Shown: piece by piece, positions 1 to 13,000 of the stretch | How positions within the stretch are numbered: position 1 is the stretch's first letter | Layout of the letters: each line of letters begins with the position of its first letter | From: Karstenula rhodostoma CBS 690.94 | Taxonomy: Eukaryota > Ascomycota > Dothideomycetes > Pleosporales > Didymosphaeriaceae | Reading direction: 5' to 3' | Length of the DNA stretch: 64,000 bases | Assembly (NCBI GenBank): GCA_010093485.1 | Contig: MU001494.1 | Span: 291,226 to 355,225 of the forward strand | The notes under the pieces: model-generated | What the model was told of the DNA's origin: nothing | The model's database searches: none | The model's input: only the letters and a program-made list of their open reading frames with translations | Position numbers and translations under genes: made by a program

Positions 1-3000
1 GTTTATAGCCTTATTCTATTATATATATAAAGTATAGGACTAATAATAAAAGCTAGTCTAGTAAAATACTAATTTAAATAATAAAATTAATATTATAATA
101 GACTTCTAGATATAGACTTAAAAGAAAAATAGTTATTTATAAACTAAAATTATAGAATTAAAGAAAACTACTAAGGCTAAGAATTAACTAATATAGGTAA
201 TAATTAGTAACTTAAATAGTAATAATAACTTTAAGTTACTCTACTAGTTTAGTACTTCTTTTATTAAGCTAGTACCTACTATTAAATATAATACTAAACT
301 AGTTACTCTAAAAATAAATAGTTAGTAAGATATAGGCTATTCTACTATAGGTTAATATATTCTAAAAATAAATACTCTTAATAAACTTTCCTATAAAGTA
401 CTAAACCTTTACTATATAAAGTACTAAACTTACTAGAATAAATACCTATTTTCTAAGATTCTAGACCCTAATAAGTTTAATAGTAATAAGACTTAGTTTA
501 AGCTATAATTCTATTTACTAAAGATTAAAATTAAGTCTAATATAGACTACTTTTAGTAAAATACTTCTAAAAAATATATTATAGCTATTACTAATTATAT
601 TAATATATAACTAGAAGGCTATACCTTTAAAATTTTTAATACTTAGAAATAATAATAATTAATTATATCTCTTATAGATTTATATAACTACCTCTAAGTT
701 ATATTTATATTACTAAACTAGAATATTAATATCTATATTAATCTCTAGAAGATAATACTTTTATTTAAAGGAGATATAAATTTATTTATTATATAATATA
801 ATATATTTATAAACTAAGCTAGGTTTTATTCTAATAATTCTAAAGAGATATTCTATAAAAAGCTCTATATAAAGCTTACTAACTAGCTTATTTAGAATAC
901 TATTAACCCTATTATAAATTATAATAAATTTTATACTATTATCTATAAGTTATATAAAGCCTTTAAGTATAACTATTAAACTAATTATAACTAATTTATT
1001 CTCTTTATACTATACTATTATAAGGAGTTTTTATTATAAATAGTTATTTTAGCCCCTTATTATACTATAGAACTATCTAAAGATACTATAGTAGAATTAG
1101 TTCTAAAATATTAATTTACTAACCTTAAATATAAGTACTCTAGAGAGTAGTATTATAAGAATTAAGTATATTATAACTATCTTTTTAAGAACTATATTTA
1201 CTATAATTACTTTATTAAACCCTATAATAGATATACTATTACTACTATTATAAAGGTTTAAAAAGAAAATAAAGTTTATTTCTTTCTAGAATCTAGTAAT
1301 AAATATACCTTTAATAAAGACTTTAAGTTAGACTTTAAATTAGAAAACTAAAAGTACTAGTTAACTCTAGACTAGTACCTCTAATAGGAGTAATAGGTAT
1401 AAAACTAATTAACTTATAAAAGTTAGTATTTTATTTTAAAAAGTATTATACTAACCTTAAAAATATTTAAATTTTTAATTTATTTAGGGGAATATCTTTT
1501 ATACTTTCTATAATATTCTAAAATAATAGATATAAGATTTATATATATAGTTTTATTAATTCTAGTATATTTATATATAATCTTATTATCTTATAGCTAG
1601 AGAAAGTACTAAGATACTAATTTAGTATTAAGTTAATATAGCTTAAATATCTAATCCCTTTTAAAAGTTTTACTAATAAGAAGGCTATCTTAGTTAATTA
1701 CTATTTTTAAATAGTATTTAATATTAATAGATACCCTATAACTATATAATTTATCCTATATAAAATAAAAGACTATAATCTTATTATAGAATAAAAATTC
1801 TTTAAGGATATTAAAATACTAATTAATTATTATAACTAGTACTTAATATAGTTAAATAATATATTATTATAGGTTATTACTTTATTTATAGTACCTCACT
1901 ACCTACTTCTACTAGTTAATAAAGAATACTAGTTTAATACTAACTAATAAAATACTAACTTTAAGAAAAAGAATATTTAACTTTAATAAGTATAATTACT
2001 TTATAGGGAACGCTTTCTTATAAAGGAGTTTAAAATCCTTATAGAGTCTATAATATTATCTATCTCTCTAGTATAGACTATCCTCTAGAACTATAATAAT
2101 TATTAACTATTTTTAGTAAAGCCTATTCTAGATAAGAACTTTATTATAGTATATTATATATCTTTAGATAAAGATAGTAATAAAGCTAAACTACTAGAGT
2201 CTAAAAATAAGAGTTAGTAATTAGTTAAATTTAATATTAAGGATAATACCCTAGTATATAAATATAGTAATAAATTACTATATAATAATAAATTATTACT
2301 AGAGAAATTAACTACCTCTACTAAGCCTAATCTTACTAAAAACTCTAATAAATAAACTACTAAGAAACTCTTATAAGAGTTAAAAATTAAACTAAAAAAC
2401 TATCTAAAAGACTAAGTTATTACTATTTTTTACCTTATAGAGTAGCTTTAATATAAGGAAAATTTATATAAAATAAATAAAATATTATTTAATCTAAGGT
2501 TACTACTTTTAAAGAAACCCCCTAAGTATTAAATACTAATAAGGAAATAGCTTTTTAAGATTAGTATTAATATTTTAACTATCTCTACTATAGTATTTAT
2601 AATTAGTATATAAGGTATAGAGATTAGCTCTATTAGTTAATATAAGTTATTTAAATTTATAGAAATTAAGTATTATAAAAAGGAAGCTATAGTTAACTCT
2701 CTAGAAAAGTTTTAAAAATAGCTACTAATAGAACTTAAAGCTAAACTTCCCTATTATAGATAGGTAGGGATAGATATTTCTTACTTTAGTAAATAAGAAA
2801 TAAATACCTTACCTCTATAATAGAAAGGTATTAATTATAATATTATCCTTATTAAAGATATTAGTATTTTAAAGACCTCCCTATTATATTCTATATCCCT
2901 TAATAAGCTAGAATTACTATACCTATATATTTAGAATATAATAAAAAAAGGGTTTATCTTTTCTAATAATATTAGTTTTACCTCCCCTATCTTATATATA

Positions 3001-6000
3001 AAAAAGTTTAAAGAGGGATAGTATCTTTATATTAATTATAGAAGGCTTAATAGTATTATTAAAAAAAATATTACTTTTATATTATTATTAGAGGAAACTT
3101 TTATATATCTATCTAGGGTATATATATTTACTAAACTAGACCTATAATAAACCTTTTACTATATATAACTTATTAAATATACTTTTAATCTCTTTATATT
3201 TTAAACTTAATATAGTAACTTTAAATATAATATTCTTCTTTTTAGTATAACTAATAGACTAGTATTATTCTAATACTTTATTAATATAATTCTAGCTAAT
3301 ATAATTAATTTAATTTATATAGTTTATATTAATAATATTCTTATCTACTTTAAAAACTCCCTAGAGTATAAGGCTTATATATTTAAAGTTATTAAATAGC
3401 TAAAAGAGTACTACCTTTATTATAATATTAAAAAAAGCGAATTTATTATTTAAAAAGTTAAATTTCTAAACTTTATTATTACTACTAATAGGATTTATAA
3501 GGACTGTAAAAAGAAAACTATAGTATAGAACTAAAAAGAGTCTACTAACCTCTATATCTTCTAATTTTTTTTAGGATTCTATAACTACTATTAGACTTAC
3601 CTTAAAAACTATAAATATATTATTTAACCCCTTACTAAGCTAACTAAAAAAGGTATTTAGTATAAATTTAAAAATAAAGAATATACTACTTTTTAAGCTA
3701 TAAAGAACCTTCTTTACTTAAATAATTTTATTATATAGTACTCCCCCTATTATAAAATATAGATAGAGACTAATACTAGTAATAGTATTATTATAGAAAC
3801 TATCTTATAGATATAAAATAATAGAATTTAGAAATCTTTTAGTTTCTATTTATATAAAATAAAACTAGTAGAAATAAATTATAATATTTATAATAAAGAA
3901 ATACTTACTATTATAAATAGATTATATATATAGTATATTTAGCTTATTAGTCTATAGTTAGAAAAACTATTTACTATTATTATAAACTATTATATACTTA
4001 AATACTTCTCTATAAAATAAGAACTTATATCTTATTAGACTTATTAGTTAGAAGTATTATTCTAGTATAACTATATAATTATATTTTATTTTAGATTTAT
4101 AAATATTATAGCTAATATACTATTATAGAAATAGAAAGAACTAGTTATATAAAAGATAAAAGCTAAGTTAGTTTATATAATATATTTTTTCCCCTAATAA
4201 TAAGATATTACTAATAATAATACTAATAATAAGAATTATAAAATAGTAGTATTAGTTACTACTACTAAACTAAACTAGTAGAGTAGAGAGACTAAATTAT
4301 AAAACTCTTTTATTATACTAGTAGACTATCTATTTAAAGTAAATTATACTAATCTAACTTTAAAACTACTTTAAAAGGCTATTTTTAAACTAAATAATAA
4401 ATATAATAGAATACCTTTTAAACTTCTTTTATACTAAGACTATTTAGTTATTTCTAAAACTAATTAGTTTTAAATAATTTTTATTAATATAGTTTACTCC
4501 TACTAGATAACTATATACCCTAGTACTAAAAAAACCTATAAACTTATTTAAGAATTATACTATTAGAGCTATATATATATAGATATTAAATAGTTTATAT
4601 AAAATTATAAAATCTACTACTAAACTAAACCCTCTTATAATAAAAAGCTAGGCCTACTTTAGCTACTATCTATTCTAAAGGCTATATAGTAAAATATCTC
4701 TATAAACTTTAAAAACTTTCTACTAGACTAAAAGGGCTTTAATAATATTATAGTTTATATATACTACTTAAGTAAATATACCTTTTTATTATTATACTAT
4801 AAGATAATTACTATAGAATAGGCTATCTCTTTTTACTACTAGTATATCTAGAGAATCTTTAGTATCTCTAAATCTATTATATTAGATTAAGGACTATAGT
4901 TTACTTTTAATTTTACTAGTAAACTATATTATTTTATAGGTATATAGTAGAAACTTATATTTATAGATTATATTTAAATAGATAGCTAAACTAAAATATA
5001 TAATAAGTATATTAACTAGTATCTTTACCTATTTATTAATAAATTTTAGAATAATTAATTAAATCTACTCTTTTTAATAGACTAGGTATAAGCCTCTTTA
5101 TCTAATAAATCTACTAGTTTCTCTCTATATAAAATTAAGTTTAGTTATAAAGCTAAAATTTTTTAGAACTAAAGAAATAGAGTTAGATTACTTAAAAACT
5201 CCTTTAATAATATTAGCTTTAAGTAAGCCTATAAGTTTATTACTACTTACCTTAAAACTATTATTTAGGTTTATAACTAGGCCTATTAGAACCTTATTAT
5301 AGTATAAAACTTAATAGTAAAATAAGCTAATAAATACTACTAACTATCTAATTTTATTATTAGTAACTTTATTTATATTACTCTAAAAGGCTTTTTAATA
5401 TTATATCCCTTTATTAAGTTTAATAAGTAAATATATAGTCTATACTATATTATAGAGATAAAAGAATTATTCTATAAATTTAAATTACTATTATATATAA
5501 AAGTTTATCTAGTATTTTATATAAATTATTTTTAAAAAGTATCTAATAACCCGCTTTTTAGATAATACTAACTATAGGAACTACTAATTAAAGTTAATAG
5601 TACCCTTAAATAAAAAGTATTATTTATTTATAATAACTAATTAAGTTAGGGAAAACTTTAGTACTAAGTAGTATAGTAAGACTATAATCTAAATAATATA
5701 TAATATTTAATATTTAACTTTAGAAATACTCTAAAGCTAATAGGTAACTTTTATAATATTAATCCTTAGATAGCTAGACCCTCTAAGTACCTAAATACTT
5801 AAAAGAAAACTATCCTTAATAAAGTATTCTTAGATAGTAATTCTAAAAATAATATACCTATTAAAATAGGTAGTTAATAAAAGGTTATCTAAAAATAGGC
5901 TAGTTAATATAATAATTTAATCTAGATAGTCTATTTAGTATTTATAAGGTATACTTACTTTATACTTTTTAGTATTATAAAGGATTAAGTTTTATATATT

Positions 6001-6636
6001 AAGTACTTTAAGCCTTTAACTATAAGTAAAGAATTTAAAGTTTTAAACTAGATTTTAACCTCTCCTTATAAAATTAGAGAATCCTATATAATATATATAT
6101 AATAGTGTATAGCTAACTACTTAGAAAAATTCTAAATAAAAATATTTTTATATAAGAAATTATAGAGCCCTATATAATTATACTAAAGTAGAATATTCTA
6201 ATCTAGTCTATAACTATATAAGTTTAATAGGAAATTTTTTAAGGGTATAAAAAATATTTTTTCTTTATTTTTATTTTTTTCTTTTTAGACTAATTTATTC
6301 TTTTCTTTTTTTTTATAGATATAGATATTTTTATAGTCCTTAGAGACTATTAAAACTCTAAATTATACTTAGAGGGGGGTAGTATAAGGGTTAATTTAAC
6401 TTAAGGTTAAATCCCTTTATAGAATATTTACCTATCTTTAAGTTTAGGCCTTATCTAGTAGTCTATATATAGATTAGTTAGTAAATCTTAAATATTTAGT
6501 ATATAGAGAGTTCCTTTCTAGAATCCTCTTTATTTTAGTATTTTAAGTTTAGTCTTAATTTATATAGTTTCTTTTATCTATCTAATTCTAAAAGTATTTA
6601 CCCTATTTAGCTATATTCTAGCCTTATAACTATTAA
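1..6636 (+). mobile_element. RIP-degraded Ty3/gypsy chromovirus
   Basis: A long terminal repeat retrotransposon, dead through RIP. In-frame stops occur every few codons, but the family motifs survive once TA is read back as CA or TG. In order there are: gag-like sequence from about 460; a CX2CX4HX4C zinc knuckle at 1169-1210 whose Cys and His codons now all read TAT/TAC; a protease I-D-S-G motif at 1555-1566; reverse transcriptase from about 2,880, with KKGFI, SPIL and a YIDDILIY-type active site at 3325-3351 (both Asp now Asn); an RNase H ETDAS-like motif near 3,762; an integrase core at about 4,640-5,050; and a chromodomain at about 5,610-5,775. A polypurine tract and 3' LTR follow. The 5' LTR is not seen and probably lies left of the window. 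The chromodomain places it among chromoviruses. Confidence 0.85.
6371..6636 (+). repeat. Polypurine tract and 3' LTR of the chromovirus
   Basis: A purine run (agagggggg, 6371-6379) follows the chromodomain and marks the plus-strand priming site of the retrotransposon. The LTR would start directly after it, near 6,381, and end near 6,636, where sequence shared with the repeat at 30,338 begins. The LTR end is inferred from that neighbouring repeat boundary, because the partner 5' LTR is outside the window. Confidence 0.5.
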
Positions 6637-7902
6637 TCTAGTATTATAAATAAAATAAGTAAAAAGACCTACTAGTAATTTTTTAACTATTTTAAATATT
6701 ATTTTATATAAATTATTATAAGCCTATACTATTATAATACTTAAGTATAATCTAACTATATAATAATTTTACCTATTACTACTCTAAAATTACTAATAAA
6801 TAAATCTAGTCTTATATTATTAATATTATTATTTATATCTATTATAAAAATATTATAATAGAGAATAAAATAGAAATCTAAACTATTTTTATAAAAAGAG
6901 TCTATTATTATAGCTATTATTACTATAAAAGTAATTACTATATTACTAACTAAAAAAAAATCTATTAAAATAATAAAATTAACTTTATATATAAATAGAT
7001 ATATAAATTTATTATAGTATCTAATTATAACTATTTAGACTTAGATCTATAATAAATATAATATTAAAGAATAGTAGAATATACTATATAATATTATAGA
7101 TATTAGCTTATAACTAGTATATATATAAAAATTTAAGGTAATTTTTATATATTAATAAAACTAAGGTATATAATAAAATCTAGATTTATTATTTATAGTA
7201 TTTAGTAGCTATCTAAAAAGTAGTATATAACTACTATTATTTATTAGTCCCTAATATAGATATTATATTTTAAATACTAGTATTAAAAATACTATATAAG
7301 TTTACTTTTCTATTCTTAAATATTAATTATATATATAACCTACTTATATTAGTAATAACTAGCTACTATAGTATAGTAATACTAAAATAACTAAAAAAGA
7401 ATAAATTCTATAATAAAGTTTTTATTTTTCTAATTAGTAAATATTTATTTAGAATTAATATTATTTTTAGTTCTATTACTAAAGTAACTAAATAGAAGAA
7501 TATTTCTAAATACTAATAGAGAGTATAGTAGCTTTTTTTAAATCCCTATTATATATAGCCCTATTAGAATAGAAAGGGGGTATAAGATTAAGTTAATAGA
7601 TATTAGTAAATAAGACTAAAAGTAAATAATTTTATTACTAAATAAAGGTATTTACTAATACTATAAGTAGTATATAATATTATTAAAAAATTATAGAATT
7701 AAATAAGTATAGTAAAATAAATTCTTACTAAAAAGTTTATATAGTACTATATTATTAGGTAGGGTTACTAGATTATAATAGAGTTACTATTTTTAAATAA
7801 TAGTAACTATAATAATTTAACTAATATTTATATCTTTATATTACTAGTAAAGTATAGAAAAATAGGGCTAATAGATAGTATATTATCTAATTATAATAAT
7901 TA

Positions 7903-8019
7903 TATATTATAAAGATTTACTATAAGGTAGGGTAACTTAATAAAGTAGAGGGGATAAAAAGGTATATTATACTTTACTAATATATAAATAAAGGGGGACT
8001 AAAAAAGTGGCTAAGGTAT
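7903..8019 (-). mobile_element. Mini-element (MITE-like), copy in element copy 1
   Basis: This is the reverse complement of the unit at 10,183-10,300. It interrupts copy 1 of the 2.5-kb repeat but is absent from the equivalent place in copy 2 (about 31,612), so it is a real insertion. It is flanked by a repeat of taataattata, which looks like an 11-bp target-site duplication. A retained gtgg at 8,007 shows incomplete RIP. Too short to encode anything. Confidence 0.65.
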
Positions 8020-8820
8020 AATAATTATAATATTTTTAGTAAAGTAGGTACTACTATTATAGAAACTATATATATTAAAACTACTATATCTAATTTTATA
8101 GTAAATTTATTATAAATAATAAAAATCTAAATACTAATAGAATTAGTATATAATTAATAATAGTAGTATATAAAATAATATTCTAGATAGTATAAGTATA
8201 ATTATAAGTAATATAAATAAACTAGTATTAGATATATCTAATAAAAAAGTTTCTATAGAGATTAGTATATATAATAATATCTAATATATATATAAAATAA
8301 TTTATAAAGTATAGACTTTTAGATATTATTAGTTTAATAGTATAAAAGAACTCTATTAAATTTATAATTTTCCTTAATACTAGTAATAGGGAAAGAGAGT
8401 TTATATAAAAATATAAAAAGAGTAAAAGGTTACTAGAAATATTAAAAAATAAAGCTTTTAGTATAATAAAATATATAAGGAAGAGATTTAAAGTAGGTCT
8501 AATACTATATATAGTTTACTATAGTCCTTAAAAGTATTTAGTTATAGATAATAGAATTTTTAATAGGATAGTTATTTAGGTATAGTATAAAAAAAACTTA
8601 ATTATAAAAGTAATATAAAAGAGTATATAGTTTTAGAAACTAGAATAATATAATATATTCTATACTATTAATTATATATAGATCTATAATAGAAATATTT
8701 ATAATTTTATAGTAAATTATAGTATACTATCTAGAAGTAAATAGTTCTAGAAACTATAATAATATATTATATTTTATACTATCTCTTATATAGAGGTTTA
8801 TAGTATAGAATAAATATATA

Positions 8821-8937
8821 CTTTAGCTATTTTTTTAGTCTCCCTTTATTTATATATTAGTAAAATATAATATACCTTTTTATCCCTTTTATTTTATTAA
8901 GTTACCCTATTTTATAGTAAATCTCTATAATATATAA
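8821..8937 (+). mobile_element. Mini-element (MITE-like), ancestral copy
   Basis: A plus-orientation copy of the about 115-bp unit, starting ctttagctattttttta and ending near atctctataatatata. It occupies the same relative place as the copy at 32,362, so it was inside the 2.5-kb element before that element was duplicated, or is an original part of it. It is fully RIPed, lacking the CG and TG sites kept in the copy at 10,183. Confidence 0.6.
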
Positions 8938-9599
8938 AATAAGTATAATCTTATAGTAAATTATAATATATAATTATTATAGCTTACTATATATTTTATA
9001 TTTACTATATCTATTATATTAAATTTATAGAGAGTATAAATAGTATAAGCTTATATATAATTTTATATATATATACCTATAAAAATATAGGGCTAGCTAG
9101 TATATTTAAGGTATCTAGTATATATAATTATATATAAGCGTGTATAGGACTATACTAGCTACCTATATATACTAGTAAGATAAAAACTTTTTATAATATA
9201 GTAATATCTATAGAAATTCTATCTTAATCTAAAATAATAGGTTTTATTATATTAAAAATATAAATAATATAGTTTTATAATATATTTAAAGAATTAAATT
9301 AAATAAAAACTAGTAATATTATATAGAAAACTAGTTTCTTTATTTACTTTATTAATAACTCTATTATTATAGAATAGTTTAGAAATTTTATTTATAAATA
9401 TAATTATATAATATATATAGATTATATTAATAATAAAATATTATATAATATATATTTAAACTAGCCCTAAATAGGCTATTTTCTATTAATAAAATTATAT
9501 TAAAGTTTCTCTATAAACCTATTAAAAAATTATAATTATAGCTTAAATATTATAAAAGTTATTAAAGAATAAAGAAATTCTCTTTTATAGAGATTTTAT

Positions 9600-9880
9600 A
9601 TAAATCTAGTATACCTATATATACCTATATATACCTATATATACTTATATATATCTATATACTCTAGATAGTATAGGTATAAATATATATAAATATATAT
9701 ATCTATATAACTCTTCTAAAAAACTTTTTATAATATATACTTTTATAATTTTATTACGAAAAGTTTTTTAGGAGAGCTATATAGATATATATATTCGTGT
9801 ATATTTATATCTATACTATCTAGAGTATATAGGTATATATAGGTATATATAAATATATTAAATATATATAAATATATACT
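9600..9880. repeat. Large inverted repeat (foldback), centre near 9,744
   Basis: The sequence reads as its own reverse complement around a short spacer. The left arm (about 9,604-9,735) carries repeated tatacc/tatatac units, an actctagatagtatagg segment and ctaaaaaacttttta. The right arm (about 9,755-9,870) carries the mirror images. The right arm keeps cg and tg dinucleotides (9,757 and about 9,795) where the left arm has only ta. It could fold as a cruciform or be a foldback element. Confidence 0.6.
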
Positions 9881-10039
9881 AACTATATAAATATATATAA
9901 TTATATATAACTATATACTAACTATATAAATATATATAAGTATATATAAGTATATATAAATAAATTTATAATAATTTAGTATAATTTACTATAATTACTA
10001 TAGTCTAAGAGATTATAAAGTCTACTACTATAGCCTTTA

Positions 10040-13000
10040 GTTAGTAATTAACCTCTACTAGTATATCTTAGTACTATACCCTAATATTATTAGCTTTTTA
10101 TCTTAATATTAGTTTAAATTACTATAGTTTACTATATATATTACGCCCTTTCTAGTTAGCCTATATATAGATACTAGGTATACCTTAACCACTTTTTTAG
10201 TCTCCCTTTATTCGTGTATTAGTAAAGTATAACGTGCCTTTTTATCCCCCCTACTTTATTAAGTTACCCTACCTTATAGTAAATCTCTATAATATATATA
10301 TACTATATATATTTTACTTATAATATATATTTCTACCTTAAGATAATTTTTATTACTAGTATTTATATTTTTACTTATATTATAATCTCTTTATTTTATA
10401 TTTTAGTCTAGTACTATTCTTTACTATTTATACTAGCTACTATACTACTATCCTTTTTAGAAATATTTATATCTATAGTATTCTTTATAATAACCTTATT
10501 AGTTTTCTTTAAAAATTACTTATACTTTATTATATATATATTTACCTAGCTATCTATATTATAAAATAGTAAAGTAATTACTTCTAGCTCTTTCTACCCT
10601 ATATATATAGGTCTCTAGATAAATTATTTAAACTTTTTAATCTTTAATAGTAGTAAGTTAATAAGTATAATATTTACTTCTACTAGATTAATACCCTTAG
10701 TATATAAATTAGTATTAGATATAATAACCCTTAGTATACTATCTAGATTATTAAATATATTAACTATAATCTATTACTCTAGAAATATAAAGCTACTATA
10801 AATAAGTATAATATCTATCTTACTATCTATAGCTTAGTTTATAGAGTAAAGTTTAGTAGTTATATTTATTATACTATATAGTAGATTCTAGATACCCTAC
10901 TATTATTAGTATAATAAATTATAGTAATATATAGTATATCTATAATAGTATAGAGAAAGGCTATAATAAGTATTTTAGTTCTAAATAATATTTTATTTTA
11001 GTAGGGCTTCCTATTAGGGCTAAGTTCTAACTATTAACTTTTTATAGTCCTCTCTACTTTATAAATATACTCTCTAATTTAGACCTATTTTATATTACCC
11101 TTAACTACTTTATTAAAATATATAAAGAGTAGGGAAGCTTAGATATTTTTATAAACTAAGTTAAAGTTATTAGTATAAGTATTAATATTATACTCTTTAT
11201 AGAATTATACTAGTAATAGTAAAGTACTTATAATATAGAGGTTATAATAGAATTTTAGTATACTAATATTAATAACTCTATTCCCTTTTATTATAATATA
11301 GTTCTTTTATTCTTTTTATACTATCTAAACTATATTTTAAAATACTCCTCTATTTACTATATTATATTTAATAGATATATCCTACTAAATAAGGTTAATA
11401 TTAATAGTCTATAGTAAAAACTTTCTATTAAGTCTTTTTATAAACTTATTATACTTAATAGATAGAGTTTATATAATATTAGCTATTATCTTACTATATT
11501 TAATAAACTTAGGGTCTTAAAATATATTATATATTTAGCCTATCTTTTTTATATTATAAACTACTTATATATTACCTTTTTAAATTATAATAAATATTAT
11601 AGGTAGCTTTTTATAAGGGTATAGTAGTACCTTTTACCCTATAAACTTTTAAGTACTAATAGTTTTTTACTTAGCTATACTATATTTATAGGTAAGGTAC
11701 TAGAGAATATTAATATACTTTACTCTATATACTTTATTTAGGAAATTATTTATATTACTAGGTTACTAGAACTTCTAAGCTATAAAGTAGGAAAAATAGT
11801 TTATAAAGATTCTAGTATTATTTTTATATATAATATCTAATATAATCTAATAAATAGCTAGACTAAAGTTATCTTAAGCTATCTTTTAATACTAGAGTTT
11901 ATATAGAACTTTAAATATTTTAGACTTTATTAAGTAGATATTATAGCCTTTATCCTATATAATATCCTCTATATTAATTAGGGCCTTATTTAGATTTATA
12001 TAGTAGTTAGCTATAAGTATAATAGCCCTAGTCTTTTTAAACCTCTATTATATAATTTATAGTATAAGTAGAGTATAGACTATTTATACTTTTAGACTTA
12101 ACTCCTAGAATATTATATTACTTAGTATTTTTATTAAGGGGGGGCTATACTCTATATAAATATTTACTTTATATTATACTATAGATTTTCTCTTAAACTT
12201 ATAAAGGTTATATACCTACCTTAGATTTTTACTATTATTTATACTATTAACTAAATTACTATACTATAATTTTATATATATAATAGTAAGTTTATTATTA
12301 AAGAGCTCTAAAAAAACTATAATATTTATTACTTCTTATAGGGGTAGTAATATAAAGCCTTTAAATAAGCTATATTATTATAACTATTTATACTTTATAT
12401 TCTCTTTATTCTATTATACCTCCTATTAGTAGTATATTTTAAATTAATTATATATAATATATCTTATTAGTTTATATTTAATTATAAAATAGAATAGTAG
12501 TACTTTATACCCTACTATAAGGGTCTAGTATAGTAGACTTAATATAATATTTACCTAGCTATTACTAGTATTTATAACTATAAGAAGCTAACTATATTCT
12601 ATTAGTATTTTATATATATATATCTAAGAATATAATAAGTATAAATAAGGGAGTAGGTATAAATCTTAGTTTAGGTAAATACTATTTTAGTCTTTTTATA
12701 GGTAAGGCTTTACTAGAAAGCCCTATTAATATTACTAAATACTAAAGTATTATTAAGTAATTTAGTATTTTATAATAAAACTTAGAAGGTATAAATATAA
12801 TTTCCCTATACTAGGTCTAGATTTATTATTACTACCTCTAAATATTTAGATAACTATTTTAGCTAGTACTATCTAAATATTTCTACTCTAGATATAAGGC
12901 CCTATATTAAGGGGAATAAAATTAGTTTATAGGATATTATAAGTATATCTTTATTAAGTATAAATATATTAGCTATTATAAGATATAATTCTATAGTTAT

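Larger units (their letters stand above)
6637..9205. repeat. Unclassified RIP-degraded repeat, copy 1
   Basis: This stretch aligns by eye, in the same orientation, with 30,338-32,745. It starts at a shared ctagtattata and ends at a shared aagataaaaactttttata. Differences between the copies are nearly all C/T or G/A transitions, as expected for independent RIP of one element, plus an extra insertion of about 117 bp in this copy at about 7,903-8,019. No coding domain could be recovered on either strand, so the class is unknown. A residual CG near 9,139 escaped mutation. Confidence 0.7.
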
